A DNA stretch of 64,000 nt from Endozoicomonas ascidiicola (GTDB lineage: Bacteria > Pseudomonadota > Gammaproteobacteria > Pseudomonadales > Endozoicomonadaceae). The translations under genes and the position numbers were made by a program. The stretch is from assembly GCF_001646945.1 (NCBI RefSeq), contig NZ_LUTV01000011.1, positions 31,210 through 95,209 on the forward strand, read 5' to 3'. The notes beneath the pieces were generated by a model. The model was not told the origin of the DNA. It saw only the letters and a program-made list of their open reading frames with translations, and did not search any database. Positions 1 to 10,131 of the stretch are shown here, one piece after another (position 1 is the stretch's first letter; the number at the start of each line of letters is the position of its first letter).

Positions 1-888
1 CAAGTGGTATTAGGCCTGATTACTGACCTGAGTTATTCCAACCCCCACCTGAGCCCTTTTGAAGAGTTTCAGCGTTATAAGCAAAACCCTGTGATCAAAC
101 AGTATCTGGAAGGCGGTAAGCGGGTTTCTTATGGTGCCAGAGCCTTGGCTAAAGGTGGCCCGATGTCACTGCCGGAAATGACATTCCCTGGTGGATTGTT
201 GATTGGTTGTGACGCTGGCACCATGAATGGCGCCAAGATTAAGGGCTCTCATACCGCCATGAAATCCGGCATGATCGCAGCAGAAGAAGTGTTCAAGGCT
301 ATCGACTCTGGTGATGAGGGCGGCAAAAAGCTGGAAAGCTTTGATCAAGCCTTTAAAGATTCGTGGCTTTATAAAGAGCTGTATCAGCAGCGCAACTTTG
401 GCCCAGCTATGCACAAGTTTGGCAACATTCTTGGTGCCGCGTTTGCCTTTACGGATCTGAACATCTTTAATGGCAAACTTCCGTTTACTCTGAGAGATAA
501 GACGCCGGATCATGCGACCTTAAAGCCTGCGGCTGAAAGCACGCCAATCAACTATCCAAAGCCGGATGGTGTTATTTCTTTTGACCGATTGAGCTCTGTC
601 TTCCTCTCGAACACCAATCACGAGGAAGATCAGCCATGTCATTTGAAGCTGGCCGATGACACAATTCCTCTTACTCAGAATCTGCCTATGTTTGATGAAC
701 CCGCTCAGCGTTATTGCCCGGCCGGCGTTTATGAAATCGTGCTGGATGATGTGAGTGGAGAGAAGCGATTCCAGATCAACAGTCAGAACTGCGTTCACTG
801 CAAGACCTGCGATATTAAAGACCCCGCCCAGAATATTACCTGGGTCGCTCCGGAAGGTGCGGGTGGTCCAAACTATCCAAATATGTAA
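1..888 (+). CDS. Electron transfer flavoprotein-ubiquinone oxidoreductase, C-terminal part
   Basis: The open frame runs in from the left edge, so the N-terminal FAD-binding half lies outside the window; 295 codons are visible. The visible part holds the end of the FAD/ubiquinone domain (GGLLIGCDAGTMNGAKIKG, with the HTAMKSGMIAAEE helix) and the C-terminal ferredoxin-like domain. Four cysteines (visible residues 239, 264, 267 and 270, the last three as CVHCKTC) match the 4Fe-4S ligands of the family, and the protein ends in the usual GGPNYPNM-type tail. In this family the enzyme passes electrons from reduced ETF, fed by acyl-CoA dehydrogenases, to membrane ubiquinone. This suits the fatty-acid, acetate and propionate genes elsewhere in the window. 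A hairpin terminator follows the stop codon. Confidence 0.96.
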   Translation, partial: QVVLGLITDLSYSNPHLSPFEEFQRYKQNPVIKQYLEGGKRVSYGARALAKGGPMSLPEMTFPGGLLIGCDAGTMNGAKIKGSHTAMKSGMIAAEEVFKAIDSGDEGGKKLESFDQAFKDSWLYKELYQQRNFGPAMHKFGNILGAAFAFTDLNIFNGKLPFTLRDKTPDHATLKPAAESTPINYPKPDGVISFDRLSSVFLSNTNHEEDQPCHLKLADDTIPLTQNLPMFDEPAQRYCPAGVYEIVLDDVSGEKRFQINSQNCVHCKTCDIKDPAQNITWVAPEGAGGPNYPNM

Positions 889-910
889 CTCGATTACGCC
901 ATAAGACAGT

Positions 911-938
911 GAGGGCGATTCATTCGCCCTCCTCTTTT
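911..938 (+). terminator. Rho-independent terminator after ETF-QO, overlapping the end of the DUF1285 gene
   Basis: Eight-base arms GAGGGCGA and TCGCCCTC enclose a 5-base loop and are followed by CCTCTTTT. The opposing DUF1285 gene stops inside this hairpin, so it may serve both convergent genes. Confidence 0.75.
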
Positions 939-1501
939 AACACTCCGATCGAAAACAACTCGCCCCCGCTGGAAACCACAAGCTCAACACCCTCCTCAAT
1001 CACTCGTTCTTGCGCATCGTTCACCAACTGATAGAAAACATTCCTATTCACTCGGGCATACAATCGATCACGAACCAAAACGTATAACATGTCAGCCAGA
1101 AAGCCTGCTCGCTCCCCAGAGAGTATTGGCGAACCCTTACCGACAACCACTTGATCACCGATATTTGTTGTAAGGTGATACTCTTTTCCAGCCTCACCAT
1201 CCTGCACATCCGCAGCAATCACCACGAAAGGTACATCTTCCACTTGAATTCGCACCTTCTCCACCGGTGTAACCAAGTAGTAGTCATCATCATCCCGACG
1301 CATAACTGTGGCGAATAAAGAAACCATTTTCTCTCTGGCAATTGGAGAACCGTTGTAGTGCCAGCGCCCTTCACGATCGATGCGCATATCGATATCGCCA
1401 CAAAACGGCGGGTTCCATGAGTGTACCGGCGGCAACCCTTTCTGCTTTTTCAGGAGCTGTAGGGATTTACCCACACCCTCAATACCGCTGACTTCATCCA
1501 T
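920..1501 (-). CDS. DUF1285 family protein
   Basis: The product has 193 residues and no signal peptide. The sequence CGDIDMRIDREGRWHYNGSPI followed by REKMVSLFATVMRRDDDDYYLVTPVEK is the recognisable core of the DUF1285 family: small cytosolic proteins of unknown biochemical role in many proteobacteria. The ATG is preceded six bases upstream by a strong GGGAGG ribosome site. The gene converges on the ETF-QO gene and is alone in its transcription unit. Family assignment is by sequence pattern; no function is proposed. Confidence 0.85.
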   Translation of the reverse strand: MDEVSGIEGVGKSLQLLKKQKGLPPVHSWNPPFCGDIDMRIDREGRWHYNGSPIAREKMVSLFATVMRRDDDDYYLVTPVEKVRIQVEDVPFVVIAADVQDGEAGKEYHLTTNIGDQVVVGKGSPILSGERAGFLADMLYVLVRDRLYARVNRNVFYQLVNDAQERVIEEGVELVVSSGGELFSIGVLKEEGE

Positions 1502-1658
1502 TTAGGCCTCCCACAAAATACCTGTTACGGCTCATTAATCATTATTCATCGCCGCTATTTAAGAATACAGATTTAAAGTCAATTTATATGACTATTTAAA
1601 ATCGATACCCACTGAAATGCTAACATAAAGTAATAAAAAACAGGCTTATGGACTCATA

Positions 1659-2570
1659 ATGAAGCTCTTTAAGATACTCGCTGGATACCTCACTCGCTGG
1701 CTTAGCCACAATACCCAGAAAAAACACGCAGCTCTGTGTGATTTTGAGCGCATTCGTCATGAGGTAAAGCCCTGCGATGTACTACTGCTTGAGGGTCGAA
1801 CCCGAGTCAGTCAGGTCATCAAGCAGATGACTCAGAGCCCCTGGTCTCACGCCATGCTGTACATTGGCCGAATCCATGATATTGAAGATGAGCAAGTCAG
1901 GCTAAGAATCAGCGAATCCTATGATGGCGCCCCGGACGAACAATTAATCATTGAAAGTGAACTGGGCGTCGGTACCGCCATTCGACCATTAAGTGTTTAT
2001 GAAGGTGAACATTTAAGAATCTGTCGCCCCAAGGGGTTGAGCTACCCTGATAGCCAGAAAGCATTGCATTACGCGGTCAGCAGGCTGGGGATGGATTATA
2101 ACGTTCGACAAATCCTGGATCTTGCTCGATTTTTCTTTCCTTATTCATTCCTGCCAAAACGTTTTGGCTCCTCTCTTTTTCATCATGCGCCCGGACAGGA
2201 AACCAAAACCGTTTGCTCAACGATGATCGCCGAAGCATTTAGCTTTATTCAATTTCCCATTCTGCCGTTGGTCAAACAAAGCTCCGAGTCCAGTGTTCAG
2301 TTATTTCAGCGCAACCCCAAACTATGCACGCCCAGCGATTTTGATTACTCACCTTATTTCCAGATCATAAAGTACCCATTTCTGGATTACGCACATCATT
2401 CTGACTACCGTCTACTGCCCTGGCATGGGCATGGAATACTTGAAGGTAAAGAAGCGGATATTTACATGTCATCTCTTCAAATGCAGCAGCTGCAAGAAGA
2501 TGGTTTACCATCAAATCCAATCAACGAAAAAATCGAAAACACCCCTGATCAGCAAGGCCCGATCCACTGA
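1659..2570 (+). CDS. YiiX/YebB-like permuted papain-fold hydrolase
   Basis: The product has 303 residues. A motif near residue 40 (CDVLLLEGRTRVSQVIKQMT) leads to SPWSHAMLYIG, which carries the candidate catalytic histidine. The candidate catalytic cysteine lies in TVCSTMIAEAF near residue 190. This His-before-Cys order is typical of the permuted NlpC/P60 (YiiX/YebB-like) hydrolases, which act on peptide, amide or lipid ester bonds; the substrate here is unknown. The N-terminus is weakly amphipathic and lacks a clear signal peptide. The last 50 residues are hydrophilic and outside the fold. It stands alone between convergent genes, and its upstream region is AT-rich. Confidence 0.8.
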   Translation: MKLFKILAGYLTRWLSHNTQKKHAALCDFERIRHEVKPCDVLLLEGRTRVSQVIKQMTQSPWSHAMLYIGRIHDIEDEQVRLRISESYDGAPDEQLIIESELGVGTAIRPLSVYEGEHLRICRPKGLSYPDSQKALHYAVSRLGMDYNVRQILDLARFFFPYSFLPKRFGSSLFHHAPGQETKTVCSTMIAEAFSFIQFPILPLVKQSSESSVQLFQRNPKLCTPSDFDYSPYFQIIKYPFLDYAHHSDYRLLPWHGHGILEGKEADIYMSSLQMQQLQEDGLPSNPINEKIENTPDQQGPIH

Positions 2571-2801
2571 ACAAAAGCCACACAAAAAGAAACCCGCGCT
2601 TCTGGGGGAAGAAGGCACGGGCTAAGACCATTTAGGAGTAAACATCTGGCACACAATCAACGTACCACAGTCATATAGACCAAGACTGATTCAATCGTAG
2701 GGGGGAGTCGATCAAAATCAGCATGGTAATTATGGATCAAATTTCTAATACATCCACTCGAATTTAATATCTTTTCACGATATTAAGAATATCTTTACTT
2801 G

Positions 2802-3086
2802 TTAACTGATTATGACTGGGCGCAACAGCTGCTCAAACAGCTCATCGCAGCGTTGAGCCAACACTCTGTCTTTCTCAAAAACACCGCTCCCCTGTTTTGA
2901 CTGATGAGTCCCCCAGGCAACGACAACCTTGCCCCATTCAACAACCATACGGGGATGATGCCCATTCAACTCAGCCAAACAGGCAACGGCATTGGCAAAG
3001 GCGAGCGCCGTGGAATACTTTTTAAAGGCGTAAGTGCGCTCAATATGCTCGATATCATCATATCGACAAATGTTCCAATCCTTCAT
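2802..3086 (-). CDS. phhB: 4a-hydroxytetrahydrobiopterin dehydratase (pterin-4a-carbinolamine dehydratase)
   Basis: The product has 94 residues, the usual size of the PCD/DCoH family. The signature AELNGHHPRMVVEWGKVVV (about residues 37-55) contains the paired catalytic histidines and the strand that follows them, and WGTH comes next. The enzyme dehydrates 4a-hydroxytetrahydrobiopterin during cofactor recycling for aromatic amino acid hydroxylases; no phhA is present in this window. A GGGAG ribosome site lies about eight bases before the ATG. The sequence is slightly short at the N-terminus relative to some family members but the active site is complete. Confidence 0.9.
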   Translation of the reverse strand: MKDWNICRYDDIEHIERTYAFKKYSTALAFANAVACLAELNGHHPRMVVEWGKVVVAWGTHQSKQGSGVFEKDRVLAQRCDELFEQLLRPVIIS

Positions 3087-3283
3087 GTATGCGCTCCCGC
3101 TGAAAGCTCAAATGAACTTAATGATTGATTTCACAGGATAGAAGGGATGCCAGCAACAGGAAAGGAATTTGTGCAAGGAAAAGGGAATATATCAATACTT
3201 CCGGCAACAACACAAAGCATGGGATTGAGTGGTTGCCGGTTATTGGGAATAGACGCTGCGATAGGCCTACTCCAAGACCAGAA

Positions 3284-3685
3284 TCAGGCTTCTGCTTCAG
3301 CCTCTTCGGTTTTCTCGGATTCAGCTTTCAGCTGCTCCAGCTCCTGATTGGCGGTGTTCAGTTGCTGAGTCAATTGCTTCTGCTTGGTTTTCAGTGTTGC
3401 ATTTTCGCCGGTCAGGGTGCGGTTTTGCTCCTGTAGACGCTTCACCTGCTTCTTCATGCGATCAGGATTGCTGGCGCGCAACTCCTTCAGTTCGCTCTCC
3501 ATGTTTTTCAGCTGGGCTGCAGACTTTTCAGCTTTCTTTTCCGCTGTTTCCAGACGGGATTTCAGCTGACTGACTTCCTTGTTGTGCTGCTCTGTAATTT
3601 CAATAAGAGCGGCAAGACGCTGCTGTTCAATGATATCCATCTCATTGTTGGTATCAATATTTCCGCCCATGCTCAGGGTACCCAT
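3284..3685 (-). CDS. Small coiled-coil protein of unknown function
   Basis: From residue 15 onward the protein is a nearly uninterrupted charged coiled coil rich in Glu, Lys, Gln and Leu heptads. It ends in an acidic EKTEEAEAEA tail and has no membrane segment or signal peptide. I place the start at 3685 (MGTLSMGGN, 133 aa) because GGAGGAA stands about eight bases upstream. The frame extends to an ATG at 3712 (142 aa), but that start has no ribosome site. No conserved enzyme motif is visible, and a structural or scaffolding role can only be guessed. It is transcribed towards phhB and separated from it by about 200 bases. Confidence 0.7.
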   Translation of the reverse strand: MGTLSMGGNIDTNNEMDIIEQQRLAALIEITEQHNKEVSQLKSRLETAEKKAEKSAAQLKNMESELKELRASNPDRMKKQVKRLQEQNRTLTGENATLKTKQKQLTQQLNTANQELEQLKAESEKTEEAEAEA

Positions 3686-3994
3686 AGATGTGATTTCCTC
3701 CAGGAAATTCATTTGTCAGAAAAAGGGATAATACTTGCACCAGCGCACATAAAGTACACAGTAGTGTCGGTAGAAAAATTAAGTAGATCTGAATTATTCT
3801 TCATTAAGCGGCTGGCAGAAAGCAGAGTATCAAATAGATTAGGCGTGGCATTCTAATACATTAATTTGGACAATAAAAGCATTGCTCTGCAAAATAGTTG
3901 TATCAGGCCATGTTTTAACGGACATCAGTTTACACGGCCAGCCTGATTTAACAACCTTTTTAACGCAGTTTTTAACAAAGGCAAGCCACAAACT
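3686..3994. other. Intergenic region, no gene seen
   Basis: This AT-rich divergent region lies between the coiled-coil gene and aat and must carry both promoters. I saw no convincing coding frame, tRNA or strong hairpin in it. Confidence 0.6.
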
Positions 3995-4714
3995 ATGCAA
4001 GAAATTCTGACATTGCTGGCAGATTCAAACATTCTCTTCCCTGATCCTGAAAAAGCATTGGATGAACCGGACGGACTGCTGGCCGTTGGCGGGAACCTGA
4101 GCATTGATACATTACTACAGGCTTATCATAAGGGAATATTTCCATGGTTCAGCGAGGACGACCCTATTCTCTGGTGGTCTCCCGGCGAAAGAATGGTGCT
4201 GCACCCTGATCAATTCCATATTTCAAAATCCCTGCTTAAATTACTGCGTAAAAGTAAGTATCAGGTCACTATGGATCATGATTTCTCCGGCGTTATCCAT
4301 CACTGCTCCACTTCGCGACAGAGACAGGAAGGCACCTGGATCACTGATGAAATGATGGCCGCCTACATTGATTTACACCGTGCCGGTTATGCCCATTCAG
4401 TCGAGGTCTGGCATGAGCAAACGTTAGTCGGCGGGTTGTACGGTGTTTCACTGGGAAGTTTATTTTTTGGGGAGTCCATGTTCAGTCTGCAAAGCAACAC
4501 CTCAAAGATAGCCTTTGCCGCGCTGGCAAATCAGTTGCACCAATGGGGTTTTAAATTGATTGATTGCCAAATGCACTCGACTCATCTTGCATCACTGGGC
4601 GCCGTTACCATGCCTCGACAGGAGTTTACCGGATATCTCAACCGCTATTGCCGAACAACGCCCACAGGTGCACACTGGAAGAAAGCATGGCAATGGATTG
4701 ACCATCAACAATGA
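3995..4714 (+). CDS. aat: Leucyl/phenylalanyl-tRNA-protein transferase
   Basis: The product has 239 residues, full length for the family. Hallmarks are FPDPEKALDEPDGLLAVGG near the N-terminus, then YHKGIFPWF, WWSPGERMVL and YGVSLGSLFFGESMFS. The cytosolic enzyme adds Leu or Phe from aminoacyl-tRNA to proteins with N-terminal Arg or Lys, creating N-degrons that ClpS delivers to ClpAP. Its stop overlaps the start of bpt by four bases (ATGA), so the two are translationally coupled. clpS and clpA lie 2-4 kb downstream. Confidence 0.97.
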   Translation: MQEILTLLADSNILFPDPEKALDEPDGLLAVGGNLSIDTLLQAYHKGIFPWFSEDDPILWWSPGERMVLHPDQFHISKSLLKLLRKSKYQVTMDHDFSGVIHHCSTSRQRQEGTWITDEMMAAYIDLHRAGYAHSVEVWHEQTLVGGLYGVSLGSLFFGESMFSLQSNTSKIAFAALANQLHQWGFKLIDCQMHSTHLASLGAVTMPRQEFTGYLNRYCRTTPTGAHWKKAWQWIDHQQ

Positions 4715-5418
4715 GTGAACATAAAAACATTAAATTTTATGCCACACAGCCTCATCAGTGCAGTTATCTACCGGATGAAGAGGCGACCACCCTTTTTATT
4801 GACCCTAATATCACCACCGATCAGGCACTTTGCAGTAATTTATCTAATCTGGGGTTTCGCCGGAGTGGCCAACATTTATACCGGCCGCACTGCAACCAAT
4901 GCAATGCCTGCATTGCATCCCGCATTCCAGCGACTGATTTCTCCATGCGCAGAACTCAGAGAAAGGTATGGTCAAGGAATAGCGATCTAAAGGTCGAAAA
5001 ACGAACCCCGGAGTATTGTCATGAGCACTATGACTTGTATGAACAATACATCAATCAGTGCCATCATGATGGCGATATGTACCCGGCAACCGTTGAACAA
5101 TACTCAGCATTTCTGATTGATAATCCCGGGTTTACGTCCTTTTATGAGTTTCGCCTGCAAGGGGAGCTACTGGCAGTGTCTGTGGTGGATGAATTACAGA
5201 ATGCTTTTTCGGCAATCTACACCTACTACAGTCCAAAATATTCAAACCGAAGTTTAGGCAAATACTGTATCCTCTGGTTAATTCATCAGGCTAAGCAACA
5301 GCAGATAGATTACGTACACCTTGGGTACTGGATCAAAAACAGCCAGAAAATGAATTACAAAATTGAATTCCGACCCATAGAGCTATACATCAACCAGCAA
5401 TGGCAGCTTTTAAAGTAA
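4711..5418 (+). CDS. bpt: Aspartate/glutamate leucyltransferase (bacterial arginyl-transferase homologue)
   Basis: The product has 235 residues. The N-terminal region has HQCSYLPDEEATTLFIDP and the cysteine cluster HCNQCNACIASRIP (about residues 66-79), both typical of the ATE/Bpt family. The C-terminal GNAT-like part includes YYSPKYSNRSLGKYCILW and VHLGYWIKNSQKMNYK. Bacterial members of this type attach leucine to N-terminal Asp or Glu, feeding the ClpS-ClpAP pathway. It is coupled to aat by a 4-base overlap. The older name is ate. Confidence 0.95.
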   Translation: MSEHKNIKFYATQPHQCSYLPDEEATTLFIDPNITTDQALCSNLSNLGFRRSGQHLYRPHCNQCNACIASRIPATDFSMRRTQRKVWSRNSDLKVEKRTPEYCHEHYDLYEQYINQCHHDGDMYPATVEQYSAFLIDNPGFTSFYEFRLQGELLAVSVVDELQNAFSAIYTYYSPKYSNRSLGKYCILWLIHQAKQQQIDYVHLGYWIKNSQKMNYKIEFRPIELYINQQWQLLK

Positions 5419-5550
5419 GGAAAAAAGCACAGAAATAACGCGACAAATCACTGCCATACACCAAGGGTACTTTGCTTTACAAATTATTTTCAGGCAGAAT
5501 GCCCAGCAAAATCAATCACGCCGTACTAACACCTCTGAGGTAGCTATTTA

Positions 5551-5769
5551 ATGGCAAAAGAAGAAAGTCTGGAAATGGAGGGTGTCGTTATCGATACCCT
5601 CCCTAACACAATGTTCCGTGTAGAACTGGAAAATGGGCACGTCGTCACCGCTCATATTTCAGGAAAAATGCGCAAAAACTACATTCGCATCCTGACTGGA
5701 GACAAGGTAAAGGTTGAACTGACACCTTACGATCTGACCAAAGGTCGCATCACTTACCGTTCTCGTTAA
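5551..5769 (+). CDS. infA: Translation initiation factor IF-1
   Basis: The product has 72 residues and is a single S1/OB-fold domain: [19 protein letters not shown], then [20 protein letters not shown] and [17 protein letters not shown]. This is the complete and highly conserved IF-1 sequence. IF-1 binds the 30S A site and helps IF-2 and IF-3 during initiation. A GAGG-type ribosome site precedes the ATG. The location between bpt and clpA is common in gammaproteobacteria. A strong terminator follows immediately. Confidence 0.98.
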   Translation: MAKEESLEMEGVVIDTLPNTMFRVELENGHVVTAHISGKMRKNYIRILTGDKVKVELTPYDLTKGRITYRSR

Positions 5770-5794
5770 ACAGGGGCCTTAAGCCCCTGTTTTT
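5770..5794 (+). terminator. Terminator after infA, probably shared with clpA
   Basis: The arms CAGGGGC and GCCCCTG with a CTTAA loop are followed by TTTTT. clpA converges from the other side with its stop at 5821, and the hairpin is symmetrical enough to end both transcripts. Confidence 0.85.
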
Positions 5795-5820
5795 CTATCT
5801 ACTGTCTAAACGTCCTACCG

Positions 5821-8127
5821 TCACTCTCCACTGTCCATCGCTTCGAGATCCGTTGTGCGCTGTTTCGTAGGTTCGTACTTCAAATGCAACTTTCCTTTGC
5901 GGACCGTCACCTTCACCATTCCACCACGCTCCGCCAGCTTGCCGAACAGAATCTGCTCAGCCAATGGTTTCTTGAGATGCTCCTGAATAACACGCCCCAT
6001 CGGGCGTGCACCCATTTGGCGATCAAAGCCTTCTTCGGATAACCAACTACGAGCCTTATCATCCACATCCAACTGGACCATTTTCTCATCCAATTGGGCT
6101 TGAAGCTCGGTCAGGAACTTATCAACCACATGCTTGATGATGTCATCATTCAGTGCACCAAATGGAATGATAGAGTCCAGGCGATTCCTGAATTCAGGCG
6201 TAAATGTCTTCTTGATTGCCTCAGTACCATCAGTAACATGATCCTGCTCAAGGAAGCCAATGGAGCTTCGGGTCATTTTTTCTGCACCGGCATTGGTGGT
6301 CATAATCACAATAACATTACGGAAATCAGCCTTACGACCATTGTTGTCTGTTAGTGTTCCATGATCCATGACCTGCAACAAAAGGTTGAAAACATCAGAG
6401 TGCCCTTTTTCAATCTCATCCAGCAACAGCACGCAATGTGGCGTTTTATTGATGGCTTCTGTCAGCAGACCGCCCTGATCAAAACCCACATAACCCGGAG
6501 GCGCACCAATCAAACGGGACACGGTATGGGCTTCCATGTACTCAGACATATCAAAGCGCACCAGCTCAATACCTAACGCCTTGGCTAACTGACGACAGAC
6601 TTCCGTTTTACCAACCCCCGTCGGACCGGAAAACAAGAAGGAACCCACCGGTTTTTCTGGTGCTTTTAATCCTGCTCTGGAAAGCTTGATTGCAGTAGAC
6701 AGCGAAGTAATGGCTTCATCTTGACCAAACACAACCATCTTCAAGTTGCGCTCAAGCTTACCAAGCAATTCTTTATCAGACGAAGAAACCGATTTAGGCG
6801 GAATCCTTGCCATCTTGGCAACAATGCTTTCAACATCATCAACATCAATCACTTTCTTCCGCTGATCTTCAGGCTGAAGACGCTGATACGCACCGGCCTC
6901 GTCAATAACGTCAATGGCTTTATCCGGCATATGACGATCATTAATGTAGCGCCCTGCCAACTCAGCGGCAGCTTTTAATGCTGCATCCTGATATTCAATG
7001 CAATGATGCTCTTCAAACTTTTTCTTCAGGCCAAGTAATATCTGAAAGGTGTCTTCTACATCCGGCTCGACGATATCCACTTTTTGGAATCGTCTGGCAA
7101 GGGCTCTATCTTTTTCAAAGATCCCTCGAAATTCCTGGAAGGTCGTCGAACCCACACAACGAAGTTCACCGGATGTCAGCATCGGTTTTAGAAGGTTAGA
7201 TGCATCCATAACACCGCCAGAAGCTGCACCGGCACCAATGATGGTATGAATCTCATCAATAAACAGAATCGCATGATCCAGTTTTTTCAGCTCACCCAGC
7301 AATTGTTTGAAACGCTTTTCAAAATCACCGCGATACTTGGTACCGGCGAGCAAAGAGCCCAAATCCAGAGAATACACAACACTCTCAGAGAGCACTTCTG
7401 GCACTTCACCGTCGACGATTCTACGAGCCAAACCTTCAGCAATCGCCGTCTTACCGACACCCGCTTCACCAACAAGAAGCGGATTATTCTTACGACGCCG
7501 GGTCAGAATCTGACAAACACGCTCAACTTCATCAGCACGACCCACCAATGGATCTATCCGACCTAAACGAGCCTGCTCGTTTAAATCAGAAGCGTACAGT
7601 TTTAATGGATTCTTCGATTTACCAGAGCTGCCAGGCTCTGATTCCATTTCTTCTGAAAGATCATGCCCAATTTCTTCCAGTTCCTGCCCAGGGGTTTTGG
7701 CAATACCATGGGCGATGAAATTGACCACATCAATTCGGGCAACATCCTGCTGTTTCAAAAAATAAACAGCTTGGCTTTCCTGCTCGCTAAAGATGGCCAC
7801 AAGAACATTGGCGCCAGTGACTTCTTTCTTGCCTGAACTCTGTACATGAAAAACCGCACGCTGCAGCACTCGCTGAAAACCCAATGTAGGTTGAGTTTCA
7901 CGCTCAGAGTCACCGTCGGGAATTAAAGGTGTTGTGGAACTGACAAACTCCATCAAATCCTGACGGAGTTTTTTGAGATCGATACCGCAGGAAATCAGCA
8001 CTCTTGAGGCCGATTCATTATCGAGAAGAGCCAGCAAGAGGTGCTCAACCGTCATAAATTCATGTCGGTTTTCCCTGGCATCTTTAAATGCATTATTCAG
8101 TGTCGCTTCGAGATCTTTGTTGAGCAT
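5821..8127 (-). CDS. clpA: ClpAP protease ATP-binding subunit ClpA
   Basis: The product has 768 residues from the ATG at 8127, which has AAGG upstream; a TTG three codons earlier is less likely. The order is an N-terminal Clp_N double repeat (residues 1-145), AAA+ domain 1 with Walker A GEAGVGKT and Walker [10 protein letters not shown], and AAA+ domain 2 with Walker A GPTGVGKT and VLLLDEIEK, ending in the D2 small domain. There is no ClpB-type middle coiled coil. ClpA unfolds substrates for the ClpP peptidase; clpP is not in this window. It lies 20 bases downstream of clpS, its N-degron adaptor, and is probably cotranscribed with it. Confidence 0.97.
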   Translation of the reverse strand: MLNKDLEATLNNAFKDARENRHEFMTVEHLLLALLDNESASRVLISCGIDLKKLRQDLMEFVSSTTPLIPDGDSERETQPTLGFQRVLQRAVFHVQSSGKKEVTGANVLVAIFSEQESQAVYFLKQQDVARIDVVNFIAHGIAKTPGQELEEIGHDLSEEMESEPGSSGKSKNPLKLYASDLNEQARLGRIDPLVGRADEVERVCQILTRRRKNNPLLVGEAGVGKTAIAEGLARRIVDGEVPEVLSESVVYSLDLGSLLAGTKYRGDFEKRFKQLLGELKKLDHAILFIDEIHTIIGAGAASGGVMDASNLLKPMLTSGELRCVGSTTFQEFRGIFEKDRALARRFQKVDIVEPDVEDTFQILLGLKKKFEEHHCIEYQDAALKAAAELAGRYINDRHMPDKAIDVIDEAGAYQRLQPEDQRKKVIDVDDVESIVAKMARIPPKSVSSSDKELLGKLERNLKMVVFGQDEAITSLSTAIKLSRAGLKAPEKPVGSFLFSGPTGVGKTEVCRQLAKALGIELVRFDMSEYMEAHTVSRLIGAPPGYVGFDQGGLLTEAINKTPHCVLLLDEIEKGHSDVFNLLLQVMDHGTLTDNNGRKADFRNVIVIMTTNAGAEKMTRSSIGFLEQDHVTDGTEAIKKTFTPEFRNRLDSIIPFGALNDDIIKHVVDKFLTELQAQLDEKMVQLDVDDKARSWLSEEGFDRQMGARPMGRVIQEHLKKPLAEQILFGKLAERGGMVKVTVRKGKLHLKYEPTKQRTTDLEAMDSGE

Positions 8128-8147
8128 ATGGTTCAACCTTGAAAATG

Positions 8148-8504
8148 CTAATCGGCCTTTTCTGTTTTACACAGCAGGGGATGGTCATTTTCTCTGGAAT
8201 ATTCATTTACCTGCTGTGCCTTGGTCTCTGCGATATCCTTGCTAAACACGCCACAAACTGCTTTTCCCTGCGTGTGTACCATCAGCATGGTCTGGGTCGC
8301 CTTTCCCTCTGGCATACTGAAAAATTTCTCCAGTACCTCAACAACAAAATCCATGGGTGTAAAGTCATCGTTCAGGAGTAAAACCTGATACATGGGCGGA
8401 GGCGCAAGTCTGGTTTTCTCCGGGGCTACAGCGACACCCAGATCTGCATCCAGATCACCTTCCTCTCTATCCAAGCTTAGACGAAACAGTTCGAGATTAC
8501 TCAT
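8148..8504 (-). CDS. clpS: ATP-dependent Clp protease adaptor ClpS
   Basis: The product has 118 residues. A flexible acidic N-terminal tail is followed by the conserved core [21 protein letters not shown], the family signature that binds N-terminal Leu, Phe, Tyr or Trp, and then [24 protein letters not shown]. ClpS docks on the ClpA N-domain and presents N-degron substrates. It is the first gene of the clpS-clpA unit. Its position close to aat and bpt places recogniser, unfoldase and tagging enzymes together. Confidence 0.97.
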   Translation of the reverse strand: MSNLELFRLSLDREEGDLDADLGVAVAPEKTRLAPPPMYQVLLLNDDFTPMDFVVEVLEKFFSMPEGKATQTMLMVHTQGKAVCGVFSKDIAETKAQQVNEYSRENDHPLLCKTEKAD

Positions 8505-8874
8505 GGTTTATGGCTGTAACCTTAACATTCAAACTTACCTTCTGATTACTCATACCGCATCCGGAGCAACAAAAGCAACGATTAAGTCTTAGTACCAAGG
8601 GCCAATCATAAAATTCATTGAGCGTTAAAAAGCTGATCGGCACGCCAGGATAAGTTTTGACAAAATCTCAGGATTTGGCATCCATGCATTAAAAATTGAC
8701 AATAACGATAGGTATTTTAACACTATCCATTGTCTGATGACGCAATATTAACGAGAGGCGATCAAAAAACAAGCAGCGAAAAAATAAATCAAGAAATGGA
8801 ATAAACCTGATTTTACCCAATCAAAAAAGCCGGACATAAAATCCGGCTTTCGTGATCACAACATCAAACGCATA
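8505..8874. other. Intergenic region between icd and clpS
   Basis: This AT-rich stretch of about 370 bases contains the clpS promoter region and, at its left end of interest here, the icd terminator near 8823-8850. I found no supported gene. The cspD gene that precedes clpS in some enterobacteria is absent. Confidence 0.6.
8823..8850 (-). terminator. Rho-independent terminator after icd
   Basis: On the minus strand GCCGGA and TCCGGC arms with a short AT loop are followed by a run of six T, about 25 bases after the icd stop codon. Confidence 0.85.
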
Positions 8875-10131
8875 TTACATATGCTTAATGATCTCATCAC
8901 CAAACTCAGAGCACTTCACTAAAGTTGCTCCATCCATCAGGCGCTCGAAATCATAGGTAACGGTCTTGGCGCCAATGGCTCCATCCATACCTTTGATGAT
9001 CAAATCAGCTGCTTCATTCCAACCCAGGTGACGCAGCATCATTTCTGCAGACAGAATCACTGAACCAGGATTCACTTTATCCTGACCTGCATACTTTGGT
9101 GCTGTACCGTGTGTAGCTTCGAACACAGCAGTCGGCGCACCAATGTTGGCGCCTGGAGCGATACCAATGCCACCCACCTGTGCCGCCAGGGCATCAGAGA
9201 TATAATCGCCATTCAGGTTGAGAGTAGCGATTACATCGTACTCCTCTGGACGCAGAAGGATCTGCTGCAGGAACGCATCCGCAATGACATCTTTGATTAC
9301 AATGTCTTTACCAGTATTCGGATTCTTGATGGTATGCCATGGGCCACCGTCCAGAGGTTCACCGCCAAAGAACTCAACAGCCGTATCGTAACCCCAGTCC
9401 TTGAAAGAACCTTCGGTGAATTTCATGATATTACCCTTGTGCACCAGGGTAACCGAGTCACGATTGTTGTCGATGGCAAACTGAATGGCTTTTTTCACCA
9501 AACGCTGAGTGCCTTCTTTGGACACTGGCTTAACACCAATACCGCAATCCTTGTCGAAGCGGATTTTTGTCACACCCATTTCATCACGCAGGAAGGCAAT
9601 CAGCTTGTCAGCTTCAGCAGTGCCTGCCTTCCATTCGATACCTGCATAGATATCTTCAGAGTTTTCACGGAAGATGACCATGTCCGTTTTGCCAGGTTCT
9701 TTTACCGGGCTTGGAACGCCTTCGAACCAGCGCACCGGGCGAATACAGGCAAACAGATCCAATTCCTGACGCAGAGCAACATTCAAAGAACGAATGCCAC
9801 CACCCACTGGTGTGGTTAGAGGCCCCTTGATACTTACAACATATTCTTTCAGGGCTTCCAGAGTTTCTTCTGGCATCCACGTGTTTTCATCATAAACCTG
9901 GGTGGCTTTTTCACCACAATACACTTCCATCCAGGCAATTTTGCGTTGCCCCTGATAGGCTTTCTCTACCGCTGCATCAACCACTTTCAGCATGGCTGGC
10001 GATACGTCGACACCAATGCCATCACCTTCAATAAAAGGGATAACCGGGGTGTTTGGAACATTAAGGGAGAGGTCCTCATTGACGGTAATTTTGTCACCGT
10101 TAGCAGGCACCGAAATCTTTTGGTATCCCAT
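8875..10131 (-). CDS. icd: NADP-dependent isocitrate dehydrogenase
   Basis: The product has 418 residues from MGYQKI. I chose this ATG because GGAG lies six bases upstream; an ATG four codons earlier overlaps that ribosome site. Family landmarks are [37 protein letters not shown] (which holds the serine phosphorylated in E. coli IDH), [29 protein letters not shown] and [14 protein letters not shown]. It converts isocitrate to 2-oxoglutarate in the TCA cycle and competes with AceA for substrate. The IDH kinase/phosphatase gene aceK is not in this window. A terminator follows. Confidence 0.97.
   Translation of the reverse strand: MGYQKISVPANGDKITVNEDLSLNVPNTPVIPFIEGDGIGVDVSPAMLKVVDAAVEKAYQGQRKIAWMEVYCGEKATQVYDENTWMPEETLEALKEYVVSIKGPLTTPVGGGIRSLNVALRQELDLFACIRPVRWFEGVPSPVKEPGKTDMVIFRENSEDIYAGIEWKAGTAEADKLIAFLRDEMGVTKIRFDKDCGIGVKPVSKEGTQRLVKKAIQFAIDNNRDSVTLVHKGNIMKFTEGSFKDWGYDTAVEFFGGEPLDGGPWHTIKNPNTGKDIVIKDVIADAFLQQILLRPEEYDVIATLNLNGDYISDALAAQVGGIGIAPGANIGAPTAVFEATHGTAPKYAGQDKVNPGSVILSAEMMLRHLGWNEAADLIIKGMDGAIGAKTVTYDFERLMDGATLVKCSEFGDEIIKHM

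Noticed and set aside
2425..2625. A 66-codon frame running past the end of the YiiX-like gene
   Set aside because: It overlaps the real gene in another frame, has no ribosome site and ends in low-complexity Lys-rich sequence.
9109..9819. A 236-codon open frame antisense to icd
   Set aside because: It lies wholly inside conserved icd and has no ribosome site or recognisable motif.
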